This document shows positions 56,823 to 64,000 of a stretch of DNA of 64,000 nt, piece by piece. Each line of letters begins with the position of its first letter. Position 1 is the stretch's first letter. The notes below the pieces were generated by a model. The model had not been told where the DNA came from, searched no databases, and saw only the letters and a list, made by a program, of their open reading frames with translations. Position numbers and translations under genes: made by a program. Origin of the DNA: NORP233 sp050186825 (GTDB taxonomy: Bacteria > Planctomycetota > J058); the NCBI GenBank assembly GCA_050186825.1, contig JBFWYD010000043.1, positions 27,246-91,245 on the forward strand, given 5' to 3'.

Positions 56823-57571
56823 GAGGCACCTCCTTCGGGCGCGAGCGCGGCGCGGAGCCGCGTCAGGGTCTGGGCGTCGCCCTGCTGGAGGACGCTCACC
56901 AGCAGCTCCACGCCAGCGGGGTCGGGCTCCTCCAGCCAGGTCAGGAGCGCGCGGTATCCGGCGAGGTTCTCGCTCGGGTCCACGTAGATCGCCGCGCGCA
57001 GGGCCGGCAGGGCCTGGAGCGCGGCGGCGACCGGGTTGAGGCACAGACGCAGGACCAGGCTGCCGCTCGCCTCGACGAGCGCGCCGATCACGTCCAGGTC
57101 GGCGTGGGCCAGCTCGAGGGGGTCGCGCGTGCGAGCGCCCACGGCCGCGAAGCGCTCCACCGCGGCCGCGATCGGGGACAGGTCGAGCTGCTCCGCCTCG
57201 AGCACCCGCTCGAGCACCGCGCGCGCGAGGTGGCGGCGTATGCGCAGCAGGTCGGCCGCGAGCTCGAGGAAGCCTGGCCCCTCGCACAGGGCGGCCAGCC
57301 CGGGGAGGAGCTCCAGCCCGCCCACCTCGCGGAAGTCGCTGACCACGGTCCCGCTGCCCTGTCGCGTGCGGAGCAGCCCCGTGGCCGCCAACCGCGCCAG
57401 GGCACCCCGCAGGGTGACCCGGTTCACCCCCAGCCGCTCTGCCAGCGCCCGCTCCGCCGGGAGGCGCTCACCCGGCGGCAGCTCGCCCTCGAGGATCGCG
57501 CGCCGCAGGGCCCGCTCGCAGGCCTCGACAGCAGTCTCGCGCGGCTCGATGGGTCCCAGGGGTGCGCTCAT
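56819..57571 (-). CDS. GntR/FadR-family transcriptional regulator
   Basis: ATG at 57571; 250 residues. N-terminal winged helix (about 10-75): EACERALRRAILEGELPPGERLPAERALAERLGVNRVTLRGALARLAATGLL in segments, with RQGSGTVV turning into the wing. C-terminal helical domain of FadR/FCD type (about 90-240) with dispersed Glu/His/Arg that may bind acyl-CoA or a metal-carboxylate. Its promoter carries a near-consensus FadR operator, so autoregulation is likely. It co-transcribes the two unknown genes downstream via start-stop overlaps. Confidence 0.9.
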   Translation of the reverse strand: MSAPLGPIEPRETAVEACERALRRAILEGELPPGERLPAERALAERLGVNRVTLRGALARLAATGLLRTRQGSGTVVSDFREVGGLELLPGLAALCEGPGFLELAADLLRIRRHLARAVLERVLEAEQLDLSPIAAAVERFAAVGARTRDPLELAHADLDVIGALVEASGSLVLRLCLNPVAAALQALPALRAAIYVDPSENLAGYRALLTWLEEPDPAGVELLVSVLQQGDAQTLTRLRAALAPEGGAS

Positions 57572-57578
57572 GACTATT

Positions 57579-57607
57579 GGTATACTGGTCCGACCAATTG
57601 GCGTCAA
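57579..57607 (-). promoter_or_regulatory. Promoter of the GntR operon (leaderless)
   Basis: Minus strand -35 TTGACG (57602-57607), 17-bp spacer, -10 TATACC (57579-57584). Seven nt separate the -10 from the ATG at 57571, so the transcript is probably leaderless. The FadR-type operator occupies the spacer, ideal for repression. Confidence 0.65.
57583..57599. promoter_or_regulatory. FadR-type operator within the GntR promoter
   Basis: tactggtccgaccaatt contains the perfect palindrome tggtccgacca (57586-57596), which matches the TGGTnnnACCA core bound by FadR-like GntR proteins. It lies almost entirely in the -35/-10 spacer of the same operon. Confidence 0.72.
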
Positions 57608-57676
57608 GCGCAAGCTGAGATTGTCACGATTGGGTTTAGGGCACGGGTAGCCGTCGGAGGTGGCCTTGATCAACGC

Positions 57677-57692
57677 TGATCAACGTTGATCA
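57677..57692. promoter_or_regulatory. Perfect 16-bp palindrome with extra half-site
   Basis: tgatcaacgttgatca is perfectly self-complementary, and a third ttgatcaacg half-site lies immediately upstream (57666-57675). It is AT-richer than the surroundings and about 110 bp before the GNAT gene. It looks like an operator for an unidentified regulator. Confidence 0.5.
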
Positions 57693-57801
57693 ATGTGGGC
57701 GCGGGATCGGGCCGAGGCGACCCGTGACACCCCGCGCGGCAGACGAGGTCCAGCGGACGAATGCGGCTGAGCCGGCGGACGAGCCGGGCAGGAGGCCGAG
57801 A

Positions 57802-58338
57802 GTGATCGTGCGTGACGCCACCCCCGCCGACGCCGCCGCGCTGGCGGAGGTCTATCGCCCTGCGGTGACCTCGGGCTTCGCGAGCTTCGAGCTCGAGCCG
57901 CCGGACGCGGCCGAGATGACCGGTCGGCTCGCCAAGGTCCAGCTCGCCTTCCCCTGGCTGGTCGGCACGGACCCCGCGGGCGCGGTCCTGGGCTACGCCT
58001 ACGCCACGCGCCACCGGGAACGGCCCGCCTACGACTGGACCGCCGAGACGAGCGTCTACGTGCGCCCCTCGGCCCAGGGGCGGGGCGTGGGGCGCGGCCT
58101 CTACCAGGAGCTCCTGGCGCGGCTGCGCGCGCAGGGCTACCGGCTGGCGATCGCTGGGATCGCGCTGCCCAACCCGGCGAGCGTGGCCCTGCACGAGCTC
58201 CTGGGCTTTCGGCGCGCCGGCACCCTCGAGGGCGTCGGCTACAAGCTCGGCGCCTGGCGCGACGTCGGCCTCTGGCAGCTCGTCCTGGGCGCGCCGCCGC
58301 TCGTCGATGGCGCGCCGCGCCCGCCGCGTCGGCCCTGA
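57802..58338 (+). CDS. GNAT N-acetyltransferase (phosphinothricin acetyltransferase-like)
   Basis: The GTG at 57802 is preferred over the longer frame from 57724 because AGGAGG lies 7 nt upstream and the conserved fold starts at once (IVRDATPADAAALAEVY). 178 residues, the usual PAT size. WTAETSVYVRPSAQGRGVGRGLYQELL is the acetyl-CoA binding motif A; ALPNPASVALHELLGFRRAG and LEGVGYKLGAWRDVGLWQL follow the PAT/YncA pattern. It acetylates a small amine such as phosphinothricin-like amino acids or methionine sulfoximine. Likely single gene. Confidence 0.9.
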   Translation: MIVRDATPADAAALAEVYRPAVTSGFASFELEPPDAAEMTGRLAKVQLAFPWLVGTDPAGAVLGYAYATRHRERPAYDWTAETSVYVRPSAQGRGVGRGLYQELLARLRAQGYRLAIAGIALPNPASVALHELLGFRRAGTLEGVGYKLGAWRDVGLWQLVLGAPPLVDGAPRPPRRP

Positions 58339-58413
58339 ACCGACCGGTCGGCTCGGGTCGGATCCGGGCGCGCCCCTCGCGCCGCCGGGCCCTGCACCAG
58401 GGGCCGCGCGAGG

Positions 58414-58419
58414 TATGGT
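58414..58419 (+). promoter_or_regulatory. Candidate -10 box (TATGGT) for xseB-ispA
   Basis: TATGGT ends 9 nt before the ATG at 58429; no ribosome site fits, so the xseB message may be leaderless. The same TATGGT occurs at 13949-13954 before the Pro-rich membrane protein gene. Confidence 0.38.
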
Positions 58420-58428
58420 CTGCGCCCC

Positions 58429-58617
58429 ATGAGCTTCGAAGACGAATACCGCCGGCTCGAGGAGATCCTCGGCCGCCTCGAGGCGGGCGAGCTGAGCCTC
58501 GAGGACTCGCTCAGCGAGTACGAGCAGGGGATCTCGGCGCTGCGACGTTGCCGGCAGATCCTGGACCAGGCGGAGCTCAAGATCCGCGAGCTCTCGCCCG
58601 AGCCGGAGGCGCGCTAG
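58429..58617 (+). CDS. xseB: Exodeoxyribonuclease VII small subunit
   Basis: 62 residues; the XseB signature SFEDEYRRLEEILGRLEAGELSLEDSL is visible in pieces, followed by YEQGISALRRCRQILDQAELKI, a helical hairpin that packs on XseA. Together they degrade single-stranded DNA to oligonucleotides in repair. The cognate xseA lies 3.5 kb downstream (62095), separated by other genes. Its stop is 2 nt from the polyprenyl synthase ATG, the common xseB-ispA order. Confidence 0.92.
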   Translation: MSFEDEYRRLEEILGRLEAGELSLEDSLSEYEQGISALRRCRQILDQAELKIRELSPEPEAR

Positions 58618-58619
58618 GC

Positions 58620-59507
58620 ATGGACCTGAAGGCCCTGCTCCACGAGGTCCAGGACGAGGTCGAGGCCGAGCTCGCGAGCCGGCTGCCTCCCACCGGGGGC
58701 GACGCCAGCCGCCTGTTCGAGGCCCTGCGCTACAGCGCCCTCGAGGGCGGCAAGCGGCTGCGCCCGGCCCTGGCGGTCCTGGCCTGCGAGGCGGCCGGCG
58801 GGACGCGGGCGCGGGCGCTCGGCGCGGCCTGCGCGGTCGAGCTGATCCACGTCTACTCGCTGGTCCACGACGACCTGCCGGCCATGGACGACGACGACCT
58901 GCGCCGCGGCCGGCCGACCAGCCACAAGGTCTTCGGCGAGGCGCTCGCGATCCTGGCGGGGGACGGGCTCCAGTGCTTCGCCTTCGAGACGCTCGCCGAC
59001 GCCTACGCCGACGACCCCGCGCTCGCGGTGGACCTCGTGCGCTTGCTCGGGCGAGCCGCGGGGGTGCACGGGATGGTCCTCGGCCAGGCCATGGACATGG
59101 CCCACGCCGCGCTGCCGCAGGACGAGGGCGCGCTCGAGCAGCTGCACCGCCACAAGACCGGGGCCCTGCTGCGGGCCAGCGTCCTGTGCGGCGCGCGCGT
59201 GGCGGGGGGCCGCGCGGGCGACGCGGCCTACGAGGCGCTCGACGGCTACTCGCGGGCGCTGGGCCTCGCCTTCCAGGTGGCCGACGACATCCTCGACTGC
59301 ACCGCCAGCACCGAGGTCCTGGGCAAGACGGCGGGCAAGGACGCCGAGCAGGGCAAGCTCACCTACGTGGCGCTGCTCGGGCTCGAGGGCGCCCGGGCCA
59401 AGGCGCGCGCGCTCGAGGCCGAGGCGCTCGGGCACCTCGCGGAGCTGGGCTCGGCCGCGGAGCCCCTCCGCGCCCTGGCCCGCTACGTGGTCACGCGCGA
59501 TCGCTGA
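58620..59507 (+). CDS. ispA: Polyprenyl (farnesyl/geranylgeranyl) diphosphate synthase
   Basis: ATG at 58620 directly after xseB; 295 residues. First aspartate-rich motif in HVYSLVHDDLPAMD with the run of Asp after D90 (DDxxxxD type), GRPTSHKVFGEALAILAGDGL, GQAMDM, HKTGALL, and second motif VADDILD. Adds isopentenyl diphosphate to make C15 or C20 chains for quinones, carotenoids and undecaprenyl lipids. The usual dxs neighbour is absent. Copy B of the palindromic repeat follows 34 nt after its stop. Confidence 0.95.
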   Translation: MDLKALLHEVQDEVEAELASRLPPTGGDASRLFEALRYSALEGGKRLRPALAVLACEAAGGTRARALGAACAVELIHVYSLVHDDLPAMDDDDLRRGRPTSHKVFGEALAILAGDGLQCFAFETLADAYADDPALAVDLVRLLGRAAGVHGMVLGQAMDMAHAALPQDEGALEQLHRHKTGALLRASVLCGARVAGGRAGDAAYEALDGYSRALGLAFQVADDILDCTASTEVLGKTAGKDAEQGKLTYVALLGLEGARAKARALEAEALGHLAELGSAAEPLRALARYVVTRDR

Positions 59508-59540
59508 GCCGTCAGCCGCTCGACTCGAGGTCAGGGGCGT

Positions 59541-59688
59541 CCGTGCTCGTGCTCGCGCTCGTGCTCGTGATCGTGATCGTGATCGTCGACGTGAGCGTGG
59601 ACGTGATCGCGACTACGTCTACGACCACGAAACCGATCACGACTACGACCACGAGCACGAGGGAACCGATCACCTCAACCGGGCAGCG
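59541..59688 (+). repeat. Dispersed palindromic intergenic repeat, copy B
   Basis: Begins 34 nt after the ispA stop, in the same relative position and orientation as copy A after the pseudokinase. It carries extra cgtgat units on the left and a gatcacgactacgacc insertion on the right relative to copy A, preserving complementarity. The shared 60-bp core is identical. It ends just before the convergent gene stop at 59692. Confidence 0.9.
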
Positions 59689-59691
59689 TAG

Positions 59692-61182
59692 TCAGCGCGG
59701 CGGCGAGGCGGGGGCCAGCTGGACCTCGATCACGATGTCCCCGCGTTGGAGCGCGGTGCCGGTCACCAGCGGGGGCGCCGCGCCCGCGGCTCCCCCGCGC
59801 GCCGTGAGCTCGGCGGGGGTCAGGCCGCCGTCGTCGAGGCCGTCGTCGCCGACGCACCACAGCCGGCCGCGACGAGGCGCGCTGCGAGCCCAGCGCAGCG
59901 GCGCGGCGCCGAGCGCGGTGGGGTCGCCCAGGAGCGGGTCGGGCAGCTCGTCGGGCAGGTCGCCGGCGCCGGCGTCTGTCGCCAACCGCAGGGCGGTCCG
60001 CAAGAGCCTCAGACGCCCGCGGTGGAAGAGCGAGCGCGCGAGCCCGTGGTTGAGGGCCGGGACCAGGTTCTCGGCCAGCGGCCCGCGCTCACCCTGCTGC
60101 GCGCGCGCCGAGAGGGCCTCCAGCGCGCGCCGCGCCTGCTGCGCCGGGAGTCGGGCCGCGCGCACCGCCTCGGCCATCAGCTCCACGTAGTCCAGCCGCG
60201 CGCCCGCGTAGGCGACCCGCCCCCAGAGCGGGAGGCGATAGGCCACGAGCGCGGGGTCGCCGGGCACCAGGAGCTGCTCCATGGTCTGCATGGGCGCCTG
60301 GGCGTCCGTGGGGAAGCTCGCGATCGCGATGCTCAGCTCGGCGCGGAACACCCGCGCCAGCTCGTCGGGCTGCTCGGTCGCGCTCAGCGCCTGCTCCAGC
60401 CGCGCTGCGAGCGCCGCCCCGGGCGGCGCGCGCCGCAGGAGGCGCTGCAGCGCGTCCGCCACGTGGTCGAAGCTGGCCACGCGCAGGAAGTAGCTGAGCA
60501 GATAGGGCTCGTCCCAGCGCGAGAGCAGCTCGACGGCGCGGGTCAGGTCGAGCCAGCCCGCCTCCGCCTGTCCGCTCCGGGCCCGCTGCAGCGCGCGCCC
60601 GCACAGGACCTGCACCAGCTCGCGGATCTGCATCACGTGCGAGAGGTCGAGGGACAGCCCGCGCGAGCGGTCGAGGTCGAAGTGGATCGGGTGGCCCCCC
60701 GCGAGCACGGGGTCGAGCGCGGCGTCGAGGGGCACCAGCGCCTGGAGCGCGTCCCTGGTCCCCTGCCGCCACTGCTCCGGGTCCGTGAGCATCTGCCGCT
60801 GGCGCGCGTCGGGCCGCCAGGTCCCGGTCGGCGGGTCCTCGGCCTCGCCGCGGTGCAGCTCGAGGGCGGACTTGCAGTCGAGGCTCAGCCCCTGCACCAG
60901 CGAGAAGGCGACGCGCAGGCTCTGGAGGTCGGCCGCGGGCGAGGGGGCCCCGAACAGCTCCGCGTCGTCGGCCCCCAGCCCCTCCGCGGCGAGCGCCTCG
61001 AGCACCGCGCGCTGCTCGGCGTCCTTGCCCGCGACCACCTGCTTCGCGCTCAGGTAGGCCCCGCTGGCGGCGACCCCGCCCAGCGCCAGGCCCGCGAGCG
61101 CGCAGCCCAGCGCGCCCGCAGCGCGGGGTCTAGCTCGCGAGGCTTCCCCTGCGCCCGGTCGGCTTGCGTCCGAGTCCTGCAT
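59692..61182 (-). CDS. Single-pass membrane protein of unknown function
   Basis: The ATG at 61182 is favoured over the GTG at 61188 because GAGG is 8 nt upstream of the ATG. 496 residues. A disordered Ala/Arg N-terminus, one membrane helix (about 25-45, ALGCALAGLALGGVAASGAYL), then a long all-helical extracytoplasmic part (QIRELVQVLCGRALQRARSGQAEAGWLDLTRAV and LSYFLRVASFDHVADALQRLL are typical pieces). The C-terminus (about 430-496) is beta-like. I recall similar large helical planctomycete proteins of unknown role; none characterised. Confidence 0.75.
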   Translation of the reverse strand: MQDSDASRPGAGEASRARPRAAGALGCALAGLALGGVAASGAYLSAKQVVAGKDAEQRAVLEALAAEGLGADDAELFGAPSPAADLQSLRVAFSLVQGLSLDCKSALELHRGEAEDPPTGTWRPDARQRQMLTDPEQWRQGTRDALQALVPLDAALDPVLAGGHPIHFDLDRSRGLSLDLSHVMQIRELVQVLCGRALQRARSGQAEAGWLDLTRAVELLSRWDEPYLLSYFLRVASFDHVADALQRLLRRAPPGAALAARLEQALSATEQPDELARVFRAELSIAIASFPTDAQAPMQTMEQLLVPGDPALVAYRLPLWGRVAYAGARLDYVELMAEAVRAARLPAQQARRALEALSARAQQGERGPLAENLVPALNHGLARSLFHRGRLRLLRTALRLATDAGAGDLPDELPDPLLGDPTALGAAPLRWARSAPRRGRLWCVGDDGLDDGGLTPAELTARGGAAGAAPPLVTGTALQRGDIVIEVQLAPASPPR

Positions 61183-61200
61183 ACGCACCGCCTCGCCGCG

Positions 61201-61206
61201 AGTCTA
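61201..61206 (-). promoter_or_regulatory. Candidate -10 box (TAGACT)
   Basis: TAGACT on the minus strand 18 nt before the ATG at 61182. One of the recurring TAnnnT boxes; no clear -35. Confidence 0.38.
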
Positions 61207-61323
61207 GGCCGGGCCCGCCTCTCGCGCCCGCGAGCCGCGTTCGCCCGCAGAAGATCCCGCACGGGCCCGAGCCTGGCCCCTGCGCTGCCGTGGGGACCCG
61301 CGCGAGCCGGCGTGAGGGCGAGG

Positions 61324-61979
61324 TCAGGGCGCTTCGTCGTCCCAGCTCGGAGCTACGACGCGCTCGCCCCAGCGCGAGCGCAGCGTCTCGAGCGCGCTCG
61401 CGCGCGCGACGACGATTCGGGTGATCCGCTCGAGCCCAGGGGCCTGGACGAGCACGCGGGCGACCTCGTCGATCGCCCCGTCGTAGGCGTCACTCAGGTC
61501 GATCACGTTCAGCGTGTGCGCCTGGGGAGAGGCGACCAGCGCCGCGACGCCCTCGGGAGAGCAGGCCGAGGCGTCCCACCCCCAGAGCCTCAGGCGCCGG
61601 AGGCGTGCCCCCCAGGGCGAGTTGGCGAGGGCTTCGAGCGCCCCGTCACCGACGCCGGTGTGCGATAGATCCAGGTCCTCGATGGCAGCGAACAGAGGAG
61701 CCGCTCGATCAGCTCGGCCTCGCGGTGCGTAAGGCGGGAGCGCTCCTCGGCCGCGAGCTCTTCGTCCGCGAGGGCAAGCTGAGTCAAGAGCAGCTCACGC
61801 AATGGCGCCCCCGGGGGGAGCGCCTCGGCGTATGCCTGGCGAGCCTCGGGAGCCTCGAGCAGCTCGTCGCGGAGCGCCTCGGCCGCTCCAAGGCTGCGAG
61901 CGCGGAGCAGGCGCGCCGCGACCACGGGGTCGCGTGTCTCGCTCCACTCCCGCTCCAACCGCCGCAGCTCAGCGTCCAA
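61324..61979 (-). pseudogene. Frameshifted repeat-companion (TIGR02996-like) + LRR protein remnant
   Basis: From a TTG at 61979 a frame encodes LDAELRRLEREWSETRDP, then LRDELLEAPEARQAYAEALPPGAPLRELLLTQLALADEEL in pieces, the pattern of TIGR02996-type repeat-companion domains. Near 61690-61715 the reading frame shifts and a second frame encodes leucine-rich repeats (IEDLDLSHTGVGDGALEALA, LRRLRLWGWDAS, LNVIDLSDAYDGAIDEVA) to the stop at 61324. The segment that normally joins these parts is absent, so an internal deletion with frameshift is likely. Intact homologues would be several hundred residues. Confidence 0.6.
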
Positions 61980-62094
61980 GACGATCCCCCAGGAGGCTGC
62001 TGGAGACTCCTGCGCCCCGCGGTCTACTATGCCGCCACCAGCCGGCGAGCGCCGCGTGCCACCGCTGTCTCCCGGGCGCGCTACAGTTCCGCGC

Positions 62095-63612
62095 GTGAGG
62101 CCCAGCCAGCGCCCCCCCCTCTCCGCTTCGCCCGCCCGCGGCGCCGGGCCAGCTCTTGGCCCAGCTCCGGGGGCGCCTCTTGGGTCGCGCTCGGCGCCGC
62201 GCCAGCGGCCCTTCACGGTGGGCGAGGTGCTGAGCCAGCTGCGCGAGTGCCTCGAGGACAACTTCCTCCCGCTCGCGGTCAAGGGCGAGGTGGTCGACAC
62301 GCGGCGCCCGCGCAGCGGGCACCTCTACTTCACGCTCCGCGACCGGAGCGCGCGCCTGCGGGTGGTGGTCTTCGCCCAGACCCTGGCCACCCTGCGCCAC
62401 CCGGTGCGCGACGGCGGGGAGCTGGTGGTGTGGGGTCGGCTCTCCGCCTACGCGGGGAGCGGCGACGTGCAGCTCCTGGCGGACGGCCTCGAGCCCGCGG
62501 GGCTGGGCGAGCGGCACGCCGAGCGCGAGCGGCTCAAGCGGGCGCTGGCGGCCGAGGGGCTGCTCGACCCGGCGCGCCGGCGGCTGCTGCCGGTCTTCCC
62601 GCGCCGGATCGGGCTCGTGACCTCGCCCACGGGCTCGGCGATCCACGACGTGCTCACGACGCTCTCGCGCCGCTACCCGGCCGCGGAGGTCCTGGTCGCG
62701 CCGGCGCAGGTCAACGGGAGCGCCGCGGGGCCGAGCGTCGCGGCCGCCCTCCGCGCGCTCGACCGGCGCGGCGGCTGCTGCGTGCTCCTGCTCGTGCGCG
62801 GGGGCGGCTCGCGCGAGGACCTGTGCGCCTTCGACGAGGAGCCGATCGTGCGCGCGGTCGCGGGCTGCCGCACCCCGGTGGTCGTGGGGGTGGGGCACGA
62901 GGACGACACGACCCTCGCCGACCTCGTCGCCGACCGGCGCGCCCCGACGCCCACCGGCGCCGCCGAGCTCGTGGCCCCCGACGCGCGCGAGCTGCTCGCC
63001 GAGCTGCGGGCGCGCGAGGGGCGGCTGCGCCGGGCGCTCGAGGGGCGCGTCGGCCAGGCTCGGCGCCGGCTGCTGACCCTGGAGCGCGCCTACGGGCTGC
63101 GCGTCCCCGCCCTCGCGCTCGAGCGACGCCGGCGCCAGGTCAAAGACGCCGCGCGCCGCCTGGAGCTCGCCCACCCCGCCGCGCGCCTGCGCGCCCGGCG
63201 CGAGGCCCTGGAGCGCGCGGAGGAGCGGCTCGTGCGCGCGGCCGCCGAGCTCCTCGCGCGGCGCCGGCGCGCCCTCGAGCACCAGGCCCCGCGACTGCGG
63301 GCCGCCGACCCCGGCCCCGCCGTCCTCGCCCGCCGCCGCGCCCTCGACGCCCTCGAGGCGCGCCTGCTCCGCAGCGGCGAGCGCGCCCTCGAGGACGCCG
63401 GCCAGCGCCTGGCCAGCGCGGCCGCGCGGCTCCAGGACCTCTCACCGCTCCAGGTGCTCGCGCGCGGCTACAGCCTCACCCGCGACGCCGAGGGCGGCGT
63501 CGTGCGCGACGCCGCGGCGCTCCAGCCGGGGGACGAGGTCGAGACCCGCCTCGCCCGCGGCGCGTTCCGCGCGCGGGTGCTCGAGGTGGACGCGCCCCCG
63601 CCCAGTTCCTAG
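62095..63612 (+). CDS. xseA: Exodeoxyribonuclease VII large subunit
   Basis: Core from about residue 42: FTVGEVLSQLRECLEDN begins the OB-fold, with GHLYFTLRD. The catalytic domain has FPRRIGLVTSPTGSAIHDVL, VNGSAAGPSVAAALRAL, VRGGGSREDLCAFDEE and VGVGHEDDTTLADLVADRRAPTPTGAAE, all XseA hallmarks; a long coiled-coil/C-terminal helix region follows, ending QVLARGYSLTR. The start is uncertain (ATG 62029, GTG 62095 or TTG near 62182); the first 40 residues are low-complexity. With XseB (58429) it degrades ssDNA. Here unlinked from xseB, unlike many genomes. Confidence 0.92.
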   Translation: MRPSQRPPLSASPARGAGPALGPAPGAPLGSRSAPRQRPFTVGEVLSQLRECLEDNFLPLAVKGEVVDTRRPRSGHLYFTLRDRSARLRVVVFAQTLATLRHPVRDGGELVVWGRLSAYAGSGDVQLLADGLEPAGLGERHAERERLKRALAAEGLLDPARRRLLPVFPRRIGLVTSPTGSAIHDVLTTLSRRYPAAEVLVAPAQVNGSAAGPSVAAALRALDRRGGCCVLLLVRGGGSREDLCAFDEEPIVRAVAGCRTPVVVGVGHEDDTTLADLVADRRAPTPTGAAELVAPDARELLAELRAREGRLRRALEGRVGQARRRLLTLERAYGLRVPALALERRRRQVKDAARRLELAHPAARLRARREALERAEERLVRAAAELLARRRRALEHQAPRLRAADPGPAVLARRRALDALEARLLRSGERALEDAGQRLASAAARLQDLSPLQVLARGYSLTRDAEGGVVRDAAALQPGDEVETRLARGAFRARVLEVDAPPPSS

Positions 63613-64000
63613 GCGCTCCTCGGACTCGGACTCGGACTCGGTTTCCGTCGGACGACGAGGCGCCGTCGTGGATCCAAGGTCGCGAGGATCGACGTGGGCG
63701 AGTGAGTCAACGCAGAGATCGCAGAGGCACGCAGAGGGCACCCGATCGGGCGAAGGCGCGACTCCGAGTCCGGTGGCGGCGGAGCTTCGCTCGGCCGAAG
63801 GCGAACTGCTCCGCAGCGAGGGCGGCACGGTCTGCGGAGGCGCTCAGACGATCGGGCACGGGCACGGGCACGGGGTGCGCCAGGCCAAGCCTGGGCGGAG
63901 GGGACGACATGACGTGACGTCACTCTGAAACTTCGCGAAGGAACCCAGTGGGTGAAGGGCCCACCCCGGCAAAGATGGCGACCGCCGGGAACCGAGTCTT
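63613..64000. repeat. Intergenic repeat cluster after xseA
   Basis: About 390 bp without a credible gene. It holds a run of ctcgga hexamers (63619-63641) with a partial complement (gactccgagtccgg) at about 63762-63775, an ACGCAGAG-type repeat at 63707-63740 related to 11709-11735, and a gggcac hexamer run at about 63854-63875. The composition resembles degraded repeat elements. No promoter or terminator can be assigned. Confidence 0.6.

Noticed and set aside
57604..57673. Longer GntR reading frame from 57673
   Set aside because: The extra N-terminal residues would cover the promoter and operator; the winged helix starts properly after the ATG at 57571.
63668..63928. Possible small protein frame after xseA
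   Set aside because: It crosses the hexamer and ACGCAGAG repeats, has no ribosome site and no codon bias like the neighbours; treated as noncoding.

Overview
The window comes from a very GC-rich bacterial chromosome (well above 70% by eye, with codon third positions almost always G or C). Gene content fits a Planctomycetota- or Myxococcota-like organism: Hanks-type kinases, two PATAN/DUF4388 proteins, MJ0042-type and RING-type zinc ribbons, a repeat-companion (TIGR02996-like) plus LRR remnant, pseudopilin-like membrane proteins and a CarH-type B12 photoreceptor. I lean to Planctomycetota but the sequence alone does not settle it. No rRNA, tRNA, CRISPR array, insertion sequence, integrase or prophage was seen.

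Layout. 1-3279 (-) is a TPR-bearing Ser/Thr kinase cut by the window edge. 3541-11618 (+) is an overlapping run: PATAN protein, DUF692/MNIO enzyme, large zinc-ribbon gluzincin, GDP-mannose dehydratase. 11903-13873 (-) holds a TerB-like protein, ApaG and an exported TlpA-like thioredoxin. 13990-23738 (+) carries a Pro-rich membrane protein, a predicted pseudokinase, phosphomannomutase, a sigma-54 activator, MgtE and DnaK. 24231-29693 has a lipoprotein, a radical-SAM homologue without its cluster cysteines, and pyruvate phosphate dikinase.

29838-35023 ends in a three-gene operon (zinc ribbon/peptidoglycan-binding protein, metzincin protease, unknown protein) that is my best candidate for an undescribed effector-like module. 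35122-44803 mixes RING-type membrane proteins, a thioesterase/ThDP-lyase pair, a TerB-Coq4 fusion, class I aldolase between direct repeats, and a cyclic-nucleotide/PATAN regulator. 45074-49169 has two secreted or lipid-anchored hydrolases and small membrane proteins. 49224-53689 has a quinone reductase facing a CarH-DCC-SDR-acyltransferase block. 53947-57571 has a COG2403 GTPase and an unknown operon under a GntR/FadR-type regulator whose operator is visible. 57802-63612 has a GNAT enzyme, XseB, polyprenyl synthase, a membrane protein, an LRR pseudogene and XseA.

Genes are packed tightly: many ATGA/GTGA start-stop overlaps, two convergent pairs whose stops abut as TGATCA, and one CTAG stop overlap. 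In the rare AT-containing gaps a -10-like hexamer close to TAGGCT/TAGGAT recurs, sometimes with a good -35 box and sometimes so close to the start codon that the mRNA would be leaderless. Two dispersed intergenic repeat families are visible: a hairpin repeat with a 60-bp identical core (about 17.2 and 59.6 kb), and a pair flanking the aldolase gene (42.4 and 43.6 kb).
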